Positions 1 through 9,720 of a stretch of 32,025 bases of DNA are shown here, in pieces. This DNA comes from an uncultured Cytophagaceae bacterium. GTDB taxonomy: Bacteria > Bacteroidota > Bacteroidia > Cytophagales > Spirosomataceae. The notes under the pieces were generated by a model that saw only the letters and a program-made list of their open reading frames with translations, made no database searches and had not been told where the DNA came from. A program made the translations under genes and the position numbers. Location of the stretch: positions 1 through 32,025 of the forward strand of contig CAILUB010000362.1 of assembly GCA_903837305.1 (NCBI GenBank), in the 5' to 3' direction. Position 1 is the first letter of the stretch. Every line of letters begins with the position of its first letter.

Positions 1-418
1 GGTGAGACCTTTCTATTTTACCCTGTGTTTGTAGATCCATTACTCCTCAGTAGATGGGAAATATATCCTCTTTGGCTAAGTAATCCTTTAGTTCTAAGGA
101 CACTTAACAAGCACAAGTATCACTTAGTAAAACTGGTCTTTGCCCTTTTTCAAGCCCCGCTTTTTTATGGCAGTAGCAACAGTGGATTGAACATCCTGTG
201 CCTTCATGGCTCCTAGTGAACTATATACCTGCCCTAATCTTCATTAATGGTACTAAGGTAATACCATTCCTCATCCAATGATTTTAAAGTAGGTAAAATC
301 CTTTTGCCACATCTCATGAACAAACTGGATTTTAGTTTGGCACTCATCGCTTGCTGATAATAGGATATGCGCAGGTGAGATGATCAATCTCCCTTTGCTT
401 TTAATATCATAAACACGC
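1..418 (-). pseudogene. Decayed IS3-family (rve/DDE) transposase fragment, extends past the left window edge
   Basis: Minus-strand translation in shifting frames gives RVYDIKSKGRLIISPAHILLSASDECQTKIQFVHEMWQKDFTYFKIIG*, then WYYLSTINED*GRYIVH*EP, then KAQDVQSTVATAIKKRGLKKGKDQF, then LLSDTCAC, ELKDYLAKEDI and LQTQGKIER. These match the canonical IS3 OrfB pattern ([29 protein letters not shown]...LLSDNG...HPQTQGKIER) with several stops and frameshifts. Confidence 0.85.
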
Positions 419-628
419 TTCTGGACAGGGATAAGCCCATCGAAGCTTTCAATTACACTTGATGTTCATTCAGGAAATACAGCAAGAAAACTAGGTCTAT
501 TGGAACGAAAGCAGAATGATGCCAAAGCTGTAGTTGATTTAGATTCCATTTTAAGAGAGTTTGACCCAATAGATCCAGTGAAATATGACTTTGCTCTATT
601 TGGACTGGGAGTCATAGAAAAATTTTAA
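419..628 (+). pseudogene. C-terminal remnant of a TIGR02757/DUF2400 family protein
   Basis: Frame reads FWTGISPSKLSITLDVHSGNTARKLGLLERKQNDAKAVVDLDSILREFDPIDPVKYDFALFGLGVIEKF*, resembling the conserved C-terminus of TIGR02757 proteins. The N-terminal part is absent and replaced by the transposase relic. Confidence 0.75.
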
Positions 629-661
629 GAGCTGCACTAATTGTTTACTTCTAAATTATAA

Positions 662-692
662 AAAAAGGCAACGTCAGAAGACGTTGCCTTTT
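662..692 (-). terminator. Rho-independent terminator for the SusCD operon
   Basis: Perfect 11-bp stem AAGGCAACGTC (665-675) / GACGTTGCCTT (680-690), loop AGAA, flanked by an A/T tract, just after the minus-strand stop at 714. Confidence 0.85.
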
Positions 693-713
693 ATAATCAT
701 AGGAATTAACCTA

Positions 714-1658
714 TTACTTCAAAGTAGCCGGCCATGGTTTACCAGGGTTAGACTTAACTTGAACAATCATGAAATCTCCATAACCGTTAGTAACACTAAA
801 GGTTAAAAGTTCAGGAGTTCTACTGATAAACTTCATAGAGTATGGAGAACCATACTGATCTACTCCACCCATGCTAAGTACACCACAAGCATCGCTTATA
901 GCAACATCTCCTGAGTATTTATCATTCTGACATCCATACAATCCAAATGTACCATCCGATACTGTATAGCTAGTAGAAGTACCCTTTTTAGTCCATGTCG
1001 TTTTACCTGTATAAGTACCACCTGCGCAAGTACCATAATCAGACTTCTGCTCAGTAGCAGTGAAGTCATATGTACCCGCTAAATCAGAAGGACAAATTAC
1101 AGAAACAGGGAACTGGAATGGAGAATCGTAGAAAGGAGCACCCGCAACATTGGTAGTAACGTTGTCTGAAGAAAATACTCTTCCAAACTTGTCTTTCAAT
1201 ATTAAACGGAACTCAAATGCATCTCCTCCACTGATTCCTGCATTCGTCAAACCTACAGCAGCAATCGCTTCAGCAGCTGTAATGGTGAAATCAGCTCTCA
1301 AAAAACGAGAATTACTGTTTGGTTTGAAATCAGCCGCTTGAAGCGTCTTCACTAACACGTCGTTCGCTGGAGTGTATTTTAAACCAACACCCGCAACTAA
1401 ACGTCTGTGACGAACACGAATTTCTACGGTCTGAACCGTCTTACCATCTTCCTTATCAACTGCTTCAACGGTTAGCGCAAATTTTGAGCTAGCCAAATCA
1501 AAGAAGTTAAAGGTTGTGCTTGTTCTAGCAATTGTTCTTAAGTAAGCCCCTGTGTCAAAATCTTTGTAAGGAACAGCTGGCTCCACAAAATCTCTACAAG
1601 AACTTAGAAAGATGAGCATAGTTGCCAACAATCCGAAACTATATCTTAGCATTTTCAT
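714..1658 (-). CDS. SusCD-associated lipoprotein of unknown function
   Basis: 314 aa ORF with lipobox-like signal (LLATMLIFLSSC), third gene downstream of susD-like gene. Confidence 0.8.
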   Translation of the reverse strand: MKMLRYSFGLLATMLIFLSSCRDFVEPAVPYKDFDTGAYLRTIARTSTTFNFFDLASSKFALTVEAVDKEDGKTVQTVEIRVRHRRLVAGVGLKYTPANDVLVKTLQAADFKPNSNSRFLRADFTITAAEAIAAVGLTNAGISGGDAFEFRLILKDKFGRVFSSDNVTTNVAGAPFYDSPFQFPVSVICPSDLAGTYDFTATEQKSDYGTCAGGTYTGKTTWTKKGTSTSYTVSDGTFGLYGCQNDKYSGDVAISDACGVLSMGGVDQYGSPYSMKFISRTPELLTFSVTNGYGDFMIVQVKSNPGKPWPATLK

Positions 1659-1676
1659 ATTTTCTAATTTTTAAGG

Positions 1677-3338
1677 TTAATAAATCCAAGGTGATGCAGG
1701 ATTCTTATCCCAGAACACTTGAGTAGCTAGATTCTGTTTCTGAACTGCAGAAGTATTGGTCACAAGGTAGTTGTTAGGATACAAGAATGATCTAACAAAA
1801 GGTCCTGTTACCGCTTCTAAACCAGGCTGCATACGAGATGGCTTACCAGTTCTTCTATACAAATTGTAAGCTTCCATACCATTACCATATAGTGACAACC
1901 AATACTCTCTTGCGACAACGTCTAATTTAGCGTCGTTGGAAGAAGCAGCATCAATCTGAGCACCTATATAGTTTTGGTAGTTAGTCACACGTCCCGTAAA
2001 GGCAGTAGCTGTTTCAAAAGCAGAAATAGTAGCACCTTCAGCACCAGCAACTGCAAAAGCACGAACATAGTCCATATGCTTCTTAACACCTGATAGCATC
2101 AAGGTCTTTGCATTACCCGTAGTTCCAAGAGTTAAAGCAGCTTCAGCTAACATAAAATCAACATAAGCAGCTAACATGATCGGGTGAATACCAGCACCTT
2201 TCATACCCAAAGCAGGGTTAGCAACCGGAGCACCAGAGTTGTTATCAAAACGACCACCAGCAGGGAAAGTACCATAAGCCGTACGTTTTAAACCATCGGG
2301 TGGTATACCGTCTGGATCTAAGTGATCACGACCCCAGTATCCTTTGTTGCCCGCAGGATTACAGTAGCAATAGTTTCCAACCAAGTAGTGTGGAGGTGCA
2401 ATCTGAGAAATACACTCTTGCTCATCTACGTTAGTCGTATTCGTCAATGTTTGACGATACAAGTAGTAACGAACGCGAGGATCATCAAAACCTTTTTCCA
2501 CAGTCAAATGGTGCATGAAATCCGTAGATTGGTAGTCTCCACCACCGGCAGTATACTGACCAGCAAACTTAGGATGTCTAGAATCTGGATCTGCAGCAGT
2601 AGTACCAAAACGGAAGACAAAATCATCACCAGTACCAATAAGCGCATTTGCTGCTATTAACGCATTAATCGCATTCTTAGAAGCATCTGCATTAACCAAA
2701 CGCGTGTATAAGTAATACTTTAACTTAAGAGTATTAACAAATTTACCCCAACGCGTATAATTTCTGGCGTAAAAGTAATCATTCGGCGTTCCACCAGAAG
2801 AAGTTGCAGCAAAGTGAACTGCTGCTTCATCTAACAATTTCAAAGCAGCAGCATAGATAGTAGCACCATCATCTGTTTTAGGATTGAAATTAGCCGCATT
2901 TAATGCTTCAGTAAAAGGAACGTTACCATACGTATCTACTAGATCCATCAAGACCATTGCCTTGATCGTCTTAGCTATACCCATGTGGCGTTGCAAATTC
3001 GACTTCTGTGCCAAAGGCAACAAAAACTCAACGTCAGCTAAAATATTCGCATAAGCATTAGACCACGTTCCATTAGTAGAACCAGCAGAATAAGCTGCTT
3101 CATACAAGGCAGATCCTTGGTTAATTTGACGAGTCAAACGTGCACCACGATCTGATACACCATACCATAAACTTTGGTAGTTAAGCTGGATACTGTTCAA
3201 AAGGAAATCAGGAGATGCAGTAGTTGCATTAACTGCATTCGGGTTTTCCAATAATTCATCCAGTTTCTCCGAACATGACGTTGCGAATACCATTCCGGCA
3301 ACCATCGTCAAACCATATATAAATCTTTTCATTATCAT
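1677..3338 (-). CDS. SusD/RagB family nutrient-binding outer membrane lipoprotein (SusD-like_2 type)
   Basis: Lipoprotein signal (VFATSCSEKLDELLENPNAVN), SusD-type organisation, directly downstream of a SusC-like gene. Confidence 0.93.
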   Translation of the reverse strand: MIMKRFIYGLTMVAGMVFATSCSEKLDELLENPNAVNATTASPDFLLNSIQLNYQSLWYGVSDRGARLTRQINQGSALYEAAYSAGSTNGTWSNAYANILADVEFLLPLAQKSNLQRHMGIAKTIKAMVLMDLVDTYGNVPFTEALNAANFNPKTDDGATIYAAALKLLDEAAVHFAATSSGGTPNDYFYARNYTRWGKFVNTLKLKYYLYTRLVNADASKNAINALIAANALIGTGDDFVFRFGTTAADPDSRHPKFAGQYTAGGGDYQSTDFMHHLTVEKGFDDPRVRYYLYRQTLTNTTNVDEQECISQIAPPHYLVGNYCYCNPAGNKGYWGRDHLDPDGIPPDGLKRTAYGTFPAGGRFDNNSGAPVANPALGMKGAGIHPIMLAAYVDFMLAEAALTLGTTGNAKTLMLSGVKKHMDYVRAFAVAGAEGATISAFETATAFTGRVTNYQNYIGAQIDAASSNDAKLDVVAREYWLSLYGNGMEAYNLYRRTGKPSRMQPGLEAVTGPFVRSFLYPNNYLVTNTSAVQKQNLATQVFWDKNPASPWIY

Positions 3339-3351
3339 TTTTAGTTTGGAG

Positions 3352-6300
3352 TTAGAATGTAAGAGTCAACGTTCCACCCAATCTACGAGAGCTAGGTCCA
3401 GTTACGAAATCAAATCCAAGTCCGTTACCTACACCAGTACCCAATACGTCAGTATCGAAGTTCATGTTTGGTGGGAAGTTAAGGGCAAGGAACCATAAGT
3501 TAGTACCGCTCAAAGCAAAAGATGCTTTCTTGAATGGAGTCTTAGACATCAATTTACTAGGCAAGCTGTATGCCAAAGAAATTTCTCTCAAACGAATCGT
3601 AGATCCGTCAAATACGTTAGGCTCATCTGTAGCTCCCTGGTATCCAGAGAAGAAATAATCAGAAGCAGAAATTTGACGATCATTTTTGATGTAAATTGGC
3701 GTTCCATCTGGATTAGTACCATTTTGTCTTACACCAGGCATGATGAAAGTCATTTCACGATCAGCAACTGGATCCTTGGTTACACCACGAGCTAAAGTTG
3801 CCGTTACTGTATTAGACATTACTACACCTTTGTGACGGTATTCCATCATAGCGCTTAAGGTAAAACCTTTATAAGAGAAGCTATTGATGAATGAACCAGT
3901 CCATTCTGGGTTAGGATCACCTAATACTACAGGCTCATTAGTAGGCTTGTGTACACCAGTAGAAAGGATGATAGGCTGTCCTGTAGCAGGATCTCTATCA
4001 AAACCAATACCTTTGATGATGTTGAATGGCTGACCAGGAACAGCGAAGTTACCTAAATCGGTAAATCCAGCCACTACTACTTCAGATAATCCACCACCTA
4101 ATTCCATTACTAAAGTCTTGTAAGTAGCCCAGTTAATAGTAGAGTTCCACTCAAAACCACTTGCTGTAGATACCGGTGTTACAGTAGCTTGGAATTCAGC
4201 ACCACGAGTTCTGATACGACCAATATTGATTGCAGTACCAGTAAAACCAGTTGCAGGGTCAATTGGAGCATTCGTAATCAAATTCGTCGTGTTTTTCTCG
4301 TAAATAGAGATATCAAATTTCAACTTGTTGTTGAACATAACACCTTCCACACCGAACTCTGCCTCACCATGAAGCTCAGGCTTCAAGTTAGGGTTACCCA
4401 AGGTATTAGATACCGAGTGAGTAGCAGTCACAGATCCACCTACATCGAATGCTCTAGCAGACTGAGCTAAGACATTACGTGTACTGTATGGGCTAGGATA
4501 ACCAGCTGAGGTACCGTAACCAAATCTCAACTTAAGGTATTTCAATGTAGAAGAACTCCAATCAAATGCCGTAGTAGGGATGAAAGATAAAGATCCTCCA
4601 GGATACAATACACTTCTATTAGCTTCTTCGACTGTAGATGTCCAATCATTACGAGCAGACAAGTTCAAGAATAAGTAATCAGAATAGTCTAAAGTAATGT
4701 TAGTGTACAAACCATATCTACGCTCATCTACGCCATAGTTCATAGTTCCACCTGAATAGGCATCATTACTAGAAGAAGTAGCGAAGTTAGAGTGTCTGAA
4801 CAACCCGAAAGCCAATTGACCTTGAGAAGCCACACCAGACTGGGCATAAGTATCAAAACGAGAGTTTCCACCAAATAAAGCAGTCATGCTGAATTTATCA
4901 GAAAAGTCTTTCTTCCAATTCAAGATTAAGTCTTGGTTCCAGATCGTATTATTAATATTAATGGTTCTATAGTAACCGTTTTTAGTTGCTAGGTTAGCCG
5001 TAGCACCACCTTTATTGTATAAGATCTCTTGTAATTCAGAATACGTATCTAGACCTAAACGATAAGTCACAGAGAAGTTATTGCTGAAATCATAGTTCAA
5101 AGAAGTCGAGTTGAAGAAACGACTCACGTTAGAAGTATTCTTGTAATATTTAACCAACCAGTTAGGGTTAGTAATATCGTTTCCACCTCTAAAGTAAACA
5201 GAGCTTTTGTCTACAGGGTTCTCATACGGAAGGTTTTCTAAATCCACTGAACGTGGAGTAAACAATACGTGACCAAAAACAGAAGGAATATCAGATCCTG
5301 AACCATATGATGCGTTTGCAGGAGGAGAGATTAAATCAGTTTTAGCGAAAGTGAAAGAAGAGTTAACCGATAACTTATCAGTAATTTCAGATCTAACTCC
5401 CAATCCGAAGTTAAACTTCTTCATTTCATTTCCTGGAGTAAAGCCTTCTTCATCTGTATAACCAAAACTTGCATTATAGCTAGTCTTAGCCGAACCACCT
5501 GCTACTTGAACAGAGCTATTGGAAATTAAACCTTGTCTAAAGAAGATTTGAGAAGGATCCTTGTAAGCTTTGTATTCATACTTAATAGGAGTACCACCCA
5601 CTTTACCATCTACCCAAAATTGAGGGAATGCCTCACGAACCGCCGCTACAGAAGAAGTAGCATAAGGGTGATTGATCAACAAACCAGAATTCATGCTCGG
5701 ACCGAAGTTAGAGAAGAAGAAACCTGGAGCTTGCTGAAAACCGTTACCATATTCCATACCATAATCCGGTAAAGAAGCTGCCTTGTTAAAGAATACAGAC
5801 TGGTTGACCGTTACTTCAGCATCTTTTCTCTTAGATGCACCAGATTTAGTTGTAATCAAGATTACACCATTTCTACCTTGGTCACCATAAAGAACGGTTG
5901 CAGAAAGACCTTTCAATACAGACATAGTCTCGATGTTGTTAGGATCAATATCCAAGAAACGAGAAGAAGTAGTAGCACCACCGCCTGTAAACGAGTTCTG
6001 CGCGTTAGTAGAGGTATTAAATGGAACCCCATCCACAACGAACAACGGCTGGTTGTTACCAGTAGCTGATTTGTAACCACGGATAATCATGTTAGTACCA
6101 GATCCTGTCATACCATTGGTTGAGGTAATGTTTACCCCTGGTACCTTACCCTGCAATACGCGGGCAACGTCAGCTTCTGGACGATTCTCCAACTGTGTTT
6201 TACTTACTGAAGTTACTGCGTAACCCAGTGCTTTTTTCTCCCTTGCAATACCGATCGCCGTTACTACCACTTCGGATAGCTGCGATGCATCGACTTTAAG

Positions 6301-6588
6301 GGTTAAATTGACTACGGACCGGCTACCAATTGCCTCTTCCTGAGCCTTAAGGCCTACGAAAGAAACAACTAACACATCGGATCCCGCAGGAACGTTGATA
6401 GAGTACTTACCATCCAAATCGGTGGTAGCACCCACTTTCGTCCCTTTCACGAGAACCGTTGCACCTGGCAACCCTTGACCGTTTTCCTCGGAAATTACCG
6501 TACCGGTAATCACCCGTTGTTGCGCTGAAACCTCAAAACTGAGGGTCATTGTTAAAACCGCAACAACAAAGAGTAAAGCTTTTCTCAT
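3352..6588 (-). CDS. SusC/RagA family TonB-linked outer membrane protein
   Basis: Signal peptide, carboxypeptidase-D-like repeat (ITGTVISEENGQGLPGATVLVKGTKVGATTDLDGKYSINV), plug domain (LQGKVPGVNI, LFVVDGVPFN), C-terminal beta-barrel ending in LTLTF. Confidence 0.97.
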   Translation of the reverse strand: MRKALLFVVAVLTMTLSFEVSAQQRVITGTVISEENGQGLPGATVLVKGTKVGATTDLDGKYSINVPAGSDVLVVSFVGLKAQEEAIGSRSVVNLTLKVDASQLSEVVVTAIGIAREKKALGYAVTSVSKTQLENRPEADVARVLQGKVPGVNITSTNGMTGSGTNMIIRGYKSATGNNQPLFVVDGVPFNTSTNAQNSFTGGGATTSSRFLDIDPNNIETMSVLKGLSATVLYGDQGRNGVILITTKSGASKRKDAEVTVNQSVFFNKAASLPDYGMEYGNGFQQAPGFFFSNFGPSMNSGLLINHPYATSSVAAVREAFPQFWVDGKVGGTPIKYEYKAYKDPSQIFFRQGLISNSSVQVAGGSAKTSYNASFGYTDEEGFTPGNEMKKFNFGLGVRSEITDKLSVNSSFTFAKTDLISPPANASYGSGSDIPSVFGHVLFTPRSVDLENLPYENPVDKSSVYFRGGNDITNPNWLVKYYKNTSNVSRFFNSTSLNYDFSNNFSVTYRLGLDTYSELQEILYNKGGATANLATKNGYYRTININNTIWNQDLILNWKKDFSDKFSMTALFGGNSRFDTYAQSGVASQGQLAFGLFRHSNFATSSSNDAYSGGTMNYGVDERRYGLYTNITLDYSDYLFLNLSARNDWTSTVEEANRSVLYPGGSLSFIPTTAFDWSSSTLKYLKLRFGYGTSAGYPSPYSTRNVLAQSARAFDVGGSVTATHSVSNTLGNPNLKPELHGEAEFGVEGVMFNNKLKFDISIYEKNTTNLITNAPIDPATGFTGTAINIGRIRTRGAEFQATVTPVSTASGFEWNSTINWATYKTLVMELGGGLSEVVVAGFTDLGNFAVPGQPFNIIKGIGFDRDPATGQPIILSTGVHKPTNEPVVLGDPNPEWTGSFINSFSYKGFTLSAMMEYRHKGVVMSNTVTATLARGVTKDPVADREMTFIMPGVRQNGTNPDGTPIYIKNDRQISASDYFFSGYQGATDEPNVFDGSTIRLREISLAYSLPSKLMSKTPFKKASFALSGTNLWFLALNFPPNMNFDTDVLGTGVGNGLGFDFVTGPSSRRLGGTLTLTF

Positions 6589-7026
6589 AAGGTGTTTAGT
6601 TTAGTTTATGTTTAATTTATTCGAGCAAGGTATATTATTTATCGGTAAAATCAAAAAAAAATATGCTCAAAAAAAATCAAAAAGGTGTTATTAGGTAATT
6701 AAGTGACGATTAAATAATTCAATCTTAATCGTTTTATCAATCAAATAAGACTATTCAAAGTTTGAATAATACTCAATTTTAAAAATTTTCTCATACCTAT
6801 TATATATATACTACATTCTCCTTTCATATGCGTATTTCACACCATGTTTTTGCTAAGAATAAAATTGACATAGAAAATAGCTTAAAAATCGCCTAAAAAA
6901 TCCCGTTAAAATGGAAATAAAGAAATTATAAGGTAGGTTTTAATTTTAGGCTTTGGCCCTAACAGAAACTTTGCGCAATTTTGAAGTTAATCTACCTATA
7001 TGGTAAAAGTAGTGAAGTAGAAAGCC

Positions 7027-7905
7027 ATGGAAATAAGAAACATAACAACAAGGGATTACTTAGTAGTAGATGAAAAGGTAGGTGCGAGTCTAATTGAATT
7101 AAATCTTTCTGGAATTTCATTAATTGATTTACCCGGTAGTGCGAATCACCCTTTAGAAAGTAACCCCTATCATCCAAGTGCACTACTTACTCCTTGGGTG
7201 AATCGCGTTCGCAACGGAAACTATTCCTATAAGGGGAAAAATTACCAATTACCCATTAATGAACCAGCCTTAGGAAATGCAATCCATGGTTTATTAGCAA
7301 GAGCGCCTTTCTCAATCAAACAACAATCAGAAAATTCAATCACCTTAGACTACGTATACGAAGGCGAAGAACTGAACTACCCCTTCCCCTTTATCTTTAG
7401 CTACACCTATAATTTACTAAATGAAGGCGGCCTCGAAATCACTTTCCAAGCAAAAAACACCGGATCAACTTCTATGCCATTTGCTTGTGGCTGGCATCCC
7501 TATTTTAAATTCCCCGATACAACAATAGCGGACTTATCCATCAATTTTCTTCCAATCAGCCGTTTTATATCAGATTCGCAGATGATTCCCTTAAAAGAAG
7601 AAAGTCTACAAGGGCAGAAAGCGTTTATTTTCTCTAAAGAAAAAGTGGATCATGTCTTTAGACTAGAACCCCTTAAGAAGCACATCACAGAATTGAGAGA
7701 CAACAAACACCAGCGATCATTGTTTTTGGAACAATCTTCCATTCAATTTCCATTTCTGGTTGTCTTTCATCCTGAGGGATTTACTTCAGTAGCCATAGAA
7801 CCGATGACTGCCAATACGGATGCCTTCAATACGGGGGATGGATTAATTGAATTGGAGCCTTTAGAGGTCTTTTCAGGACAGATACGTTTATCCATTGGAA
7901 AATAA
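7027..7905 (+). CDS. Aldose 1-epimerase family protein
   Basis: 292 aa; motifs HPLESNPYHPSALLTPWVNRVRNGNYSYKGKNYQL, NAIHGLLARAPF, FACGWHPYF typical of the galactose mutarotase-like fold. Confidence 0.9.
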   Translation: MEIRNITTRDYLVVDEKVGASLIELNLSGISLIDLPGSANHPLESNPYHPSALLTPWVNRVRNGNYSYKGKNYQLPINEPALGNAIHGLLARAPFSIKQQSENSITLDYVYEGEELNYPFPFIFSYTYNLLNEGGLEITFQAKNTGSTSMPFACGWHPYFKFPDTTIADLSINFLPISRFISDSQMIPLKEESLQGQKAFIFSKEKVDHVFRLEPLKKHITELRDNKHQRSLFLEQSSIQFPFLVVFHPEGFTSVAIEPMTANTDAFNTGDGLIELEPLEVFSGQIRLSIGK

Positions 7906-7926
7906 GCCATTCCTACAGGTTTTTTG

Positions 7927-7934
7927 TACCTTTG
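7927..7934 (+). promoter_or_regulatory. Bacteroidota -7 element (TAnnTTTG)
   Basis: TACCTTTG exact match to the consensus, ending 4 nt before the ATG at 7939. No clear -33 TTG at ideal spacing. Confidence 0.5.
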
Positions 7935-7938
7935 TCAA

Positions 7939-8829
7939 ATGAAGTATAATTTGCTTTTCATTTTGTTGTTTTTCATTGCTTTAGAGCCTGCATTAGCAGT
8001 ATCTAAGGCTGATTCTACGGCAAATAAATGGAAACAAATAATGACCTCAGGCATTAACTTGAATCAATCGAGTTTTAGTGATAACTGGAAAGGGGGGGGA
8101 ACAAATACCTTAGCCATTGGCTGGTATTTAAATCATACAGCAAACGTTTCCAATGAATCTTGGCGTTTGAATTCTGACCTTAATTTACAAGTAGGTTTTC
8201 TCCAAAATAAAACTCAAAGTCTTCGTAAAAATATAGACCGTATTGCCTATGAATTTAAGGCCGGTTATCGAATCAGCCCTAAATGGGACTTTTTCGGTTC
8301 TACTAACTTTCAAACACAATTCTTTAGTGGATTTGAATATGGGAAGAAAAACAAAGCAGGTGTTCCTGTAGACTCCCTTATTTCAAGCCTTTTTGCTCCT
8401 GCCTACCTAACTTCTTCGATGGGTTTAGAATACCATCCAGATAAATCTTTTTATACCCGAATAGGTATTGGTAGTTTACGACAAACTTTTGTCTTCGATC
8501 AAGCTATCTCAAGAGCAGGATTATATGGTTTAGAAAAGCCAGGCGACAATATTAGAAATCAATTCGTATTCCAATATTTAGTTAACGTGGACAAAGATGT
8601 TTGGGAAAATATCAATGTAAAAGCCCGCTATTCAGCCCTCATCGACTATTTCAGACTAACATTATCAAATAGTATTGTGCATCGATTAGATGCGAATATT
8701 ACAATGAAAGTAAACAAATATGTCAGTACGAATCTGCAAATCGTATTATTCCGCGATTATGATCAAGACCCTAATTGGCAATTTTCCCAAGTATTATCGA
8801 TGGGTCTTGTCTACCGAATAGAAAAATAA
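7939..8829 (+). CDS. DUF3078 domain-containing protein
   Basis: Signal peptide MKYNLLFILLFFIALEPALA, then WKQIMTSGINLNQSSFSDNWKGGGTNTLAIGWYLN, beta-rich. The track start at 7924 is a TTG; the ATG at 7939 fits the signal peptide better. Confidence 0.82.
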   Translation: MKYNLLFILLFFIALEPALAVSKADSTANKWKQIMTSGINLNQSSFSDNWKGGGTNTLAIGWYLNHTANVSNESWRLNSDLNLQVGFLQNKTQSLRKNIDRIAYEFKAGYRISPKWDFFGSTNFQTQFFSGFEYGKKNKAGVPVDSLISSLFAPAYLTSSMGLEYHPDKSFYTRIGIGSLRQTFVFDQAISRAGLYGLEKPGDNIRNQFVFQYLVNVDKDVWENINVKARYSALIDYFRLTLSNSIVHRLDANITMKVNKYVSTNLQIVLFRDYDQDPNWQFSQVLSMGLVYRIEK

Positions 8830-9720
8830 TTATTTCTTTCTATTTAAATACCGGTCATAGAGCATTTGTAAAATACCGTCTTTCAGTCCTAAATCGGGTA
8901 CCAAAATCGATTTACAACCAGCTAACTCCATCGCAGTCAAATAGATAGAAGCTGCTGGCACGATGACATCAGCTCGGTCTGTATTTAAGCGAAGCTTATT
9001 GACACGGTCTTCAAAAGAGAAAGATCCTACATAGGCAGCCATCTCAAATAAAGCATCAAAAGTCATTGACTTCTCCTCTGTTCCGGGCTTAGATAAATTA
9101 AATAATTTGGCGATATTTCCACCTGTCCCAATTGCCTCAATTTCACCTGAGATTAATTCTTTCTGCTGCGAAATCCAATTACGCATTTTTTCCCAATCCC
9201 CCTCCTTCTCTGTGCCTTCTAATAAACGAACTGATCCTATTTTAAAGGATTTAGAGGCCAATTTCTCCCGATGACGGTAGATATTTAATTCAGTACTTCC
9301 ACCACCTACATCAATGTGCAGATAATTTTTCTTCGGATGCAACGATTGAACTACCACATCATTAATTAATTCTGCTTCGCGGCTTCCATCAATTAATTGG
9401 ATTTTCATATCTAAAATCTTATGAATTCGAGTAATAATCTCGGCTGAATTAGAGGCTTCACGCATGGCTGAGGTGGCACAAATAGCGTAATCCTTCACTT
9501 CATGTAAATCCATTAATAACTTGTAAGCATGCAACAATTTAAAGACCCTTACCTCCGATTCAGGGGAAATGGAACCATCGCCAAACACATCATGACCTAA
9601 GCGAAGAGCGAAACGCACGTATTCGATCCGCTTAAAACTGATCACACCATCGTTCTCCAATACACTGGATATTTGAAGACGAGCGGCATTCGAACCGATA
9701 TCTATGGCTGCAAATTTCAT
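8830..9720 (-). CDS. Ppx/GppA family phosphatase (exopolyphosphatase-like)
   Basis: MKFAAIDIGSNAARLQI, CATSAMREASN, LHIDVGGGSTEL motifs. Confidence 0.93.
   Translation of the reverse strand: MKFAAIDIGSNAARLQISSVLENDGVISFKRIEYVRFALRLGHDVFGDGSISPESEVRVFKLLHAYKLLMDLHEVKDYAICATSAMREASNSAEIITRIHKILDMKIQLIDGSREAELINDVVVQSLHPKKNYLHIDVGGGSTELNIYRHREKLASKSFKIGSVRLLEGTEKEGDWEKMRNWISQQKELISGEIEAIGTGGNIAKLFNLSKPGTEEKSMTFDALFEMAAYVGSFSFEDRVNKLRLNTDRADVIVPAASIYLTAMELAGCKSILVPDLGLKDGILQMLYDRYLNRKK

Noticed and set aside
25-216. 63 aa plus-strand ORF MFVDPLLLSRWEIYPL...
   Set aside because: Lies antisense to the decayed IS3 transposase, which explains this sequence; no independent support.
714-6588. SusCD locus as a complete polysaccharide utilisation locus
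   Set aside because: No glycoside hydrolase, polysaccharide lyase, sulfatase or dedicated regulator is adjacent in the window; the substrate could equally be peptide or another oligomer.
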